In this document: positions 62,832 through 64,000 of the stretch, in pieces | Layout of the letters: the number at the start of each line of letters is the position of its first letter | How positions within the stretch are numbered: the stretch's first letter is position 1 | NCBI GenBank assembly: GCA_963555705.1 | Contig: OY743171.1 | Location: 27,832,852 to 27,896,851 of the forward strand | DNA length: 64,000 nt | DNA from: Ligustrum vulgare | Taxonomy: Eukaryota; Streptophyta; Magnoliopsida; Lamiales; Oleaceae | Direction: 5' to 3' | Notes under the pieces: generated by a model | Database searches by the model: none | Seen by the model: only the letters and a program-made list of their open reading frames with translations | What the model was told of the DNA's origin: nothing | Made by a program: the position numbers and the translations under genes

Positions 62832-64000
62832 GGATTGGGAACTCCCTTTTCAGGAATGATTTTGGGACTTCCACTGTTCTCTCCAATACACTTTGAACAA
62901 TTGAAATAGTTCATTGGTAGAATAAGCTATGATAAAAACACCGAGAGAATGCACTACTTAGAAAAAGTACAACTACGTGAATAATGCACTACTTAATAAA
63001 GTACAACCACGTGAAGAAAGACATTATTCAAACCACACAAGAGTTTTCAAAACGTGTCAAATGGGAATTATATAAGAAATGATATGTGGGAAGAAGGATG
63101 GAGTCAAAATTATGGTCGAAGACAGTCACCAAGGGATGCAATTTGAAATTGAAAACCCGCAAGTATTGTGAATCAATTTTTTTTCAATTAGAAATTGAGA
63201 CTATTTTTTTTAGTATAATAAACCCTTAGGATTGGGAACTCCCTTTTCAGGAATAATTTTGGGACTTCCACTGTTCTCTCCAATACACTTGGGACAATTG
63301 AAATGGTCCATTGGTAGAATAAGCTATGATAAAAACACCGAAAGAATGCACTACTTAGAAAAAGTACAACTACGTGAAGAAAGACATTATTCATACCAGA
63401 CAAGACTGCAAGAACATGTTAAAAATGGCATTATAAAAGAAATGATATGTGGGAAGAAGGTTGGAGGAAAAATTATGGTCGACGAAGACCTGGGGACTCA
63501 ATTTTTGAGTCAGATTTTTTAAGTTAGAGATTGAGACTCTTTTTTTGAGTAGAAACCCTTTGGATTTGGAATTCTGTTTTCAAGAACAGTTTTGGGGCTT
63601 TCAGTGTTCCTTTCAATGCAATTTAGACAATTGAAATCGTTCGTTGGTAGAATAAGCTATGATTAAGACACCAAGAGAATAATGCACTACTTAATAAAAG
63701 TACAACCACGTGAAGAAAGACATTATTCAAACCACACAAGAGTTTTCAAAACGTGTCAAAAGGGCATTGTATAAGAAATGATATGTGGGAAGAGAAGGAT
63801 AGAGTCAAAATTATGGTCGAAGACGACCAAGGGATGCAATTTGAAATTGAAAACCCGCAAGTATTGTGAATCAATTTTTTTTCAATTAGAAATTGAGACT
63901 ATTTTTTTTAGTATAATAAACCCTTAGGATTGGGAACTCCCTTTTCAGGAATAATTTTGGGACTTCCACTGTTCTCTCCAATACACTTGGGACAATTGAA
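62832..64000 (+). repeat. Domain 2 HOR copy cut by the window end
   Basis: Unit starts are a 62832, b 63229 and the first 74 bases of the next unit at 63927. The last unit opens GGATTGGGAACTCCC and has CTTGGGACAATTG, fitting a c unit. The array clearly continues beyond the window. Confidence 0.92.

Larger units (their letters stand above)
1..64000 (+). repeat. Multi-level tandem satellite array filling the window
   Basis: From the first to the last base the sequence is built from two unit lengths, about 398 bp and about 695-699 bp. Each unit begins with GGATT(T/G)GGAACTCCC just after AGTATAATAAACCCTTA. I placed 112 complete units (48 short, 64 long) and a fragment at each end, all in one orientation. 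No unit is interrupted by unrelated sequence; the only break is an N gap. The units form two successive higher-order repeats, one of about 2186 bp on the left and one of 1791-1794 bp on the right. This is typical of centromeric or pericentromeric satellites of eukaryotes. I do not recognise the family, and the chromosomal location is inference. Confidence 0.98.

Noticed and set aside
1..64000. CRISPR array or bacterial origin
   Set aside because: The repeats are hundreds of bases long with no short direct repeat and unique spacer pattern. There are no cas genes and no coding sequence at all.
1..64000. Retrotransposon or LTR origin of the units
   Set aside because: I saw no reverse transcriptase, integrase or gag frame, no target-site duplications and no primer-binding site. 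All units are head to tail.

Overview
The whole window is one tandem satellite DNA array. I find no supportable protein-coding gene, RNA gene, mobile element or CRISPR array in it. I place 112 complete repeat units plus a fragment at each end, all head to tail on the same strand, with no foreign insertion and no inversion. The sequence is A+T-rich (about two thirds by eye). A long, pure, multi-level satellite of this kind, plus an exact 200-base N gap, points to a centromeric or pericentromeric (possibly subtelomeric) part of a long-read, scaffolded eukaryotic chromosome. I do not recognise the satellite family and cannot name the species.

Building blocks. The basic long unit (64 complete copies, mostly 692-699 bp) is a diverged dimer of two related half-monomers, H1 (about 330-333 bp) and H2 (about 365 bp). 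The short unit (48 copies, mostly 397-398 bp) is the 5' part of H1 fused to the 3' part of H2. It always has the same junction, which leaves a 35-bp imperfect tandem repeat (for example 266-335). Names used below: K and M are the two 695-bp long subtypes. V and T are the 698/699-bp long subtypes in the left part. S1-S4 are the short subtypes in the left part. In the right part, a is the short unit and b and c are the long units. Unit starts are set at the first base of GGATT(T/G)GGAACTCCC.

Domain 1 (about 1-39.7 kb) is built on a higher-order repeat (HOR) S1-S2-K-M of about 2186 bp, cleanest from 7706 to 21516. It is interrupted by blocks carrying T and V units (2334-3429, 23005-25592, 29166-32151, 36962-39737) and by a scrambled stretch without short units (31453-36961). 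A 4-5 kb segment is duplicated (21517-25592 and 26983-32151).

A transition zone (about 38.4-42.3 kb) has more private base changes than either side and contains the N gap (38901-39100), whose two flanks join seamlessly.

Domain 2 (about 42.3-64 kb) is built on a different HOR, a-b-c, of 1791-1794 bp. It begins with a 2890-bp five-unit block in two tandem copies (43019-48798) and includes 1093-bp two-unit derivatives made by b/c recombination.

The array is a readable record of unequal exchange, conversion and small deletions: one deletion made the short unit, short and long units were combined into two HORs, and these were locally amplified and reshuffled. Any function (kinetochore seeding, heterochromatin, none) is inference. 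The only candidate functional signals are short dyad symmetries, A/T tracts and a half match to a CENP-B box.
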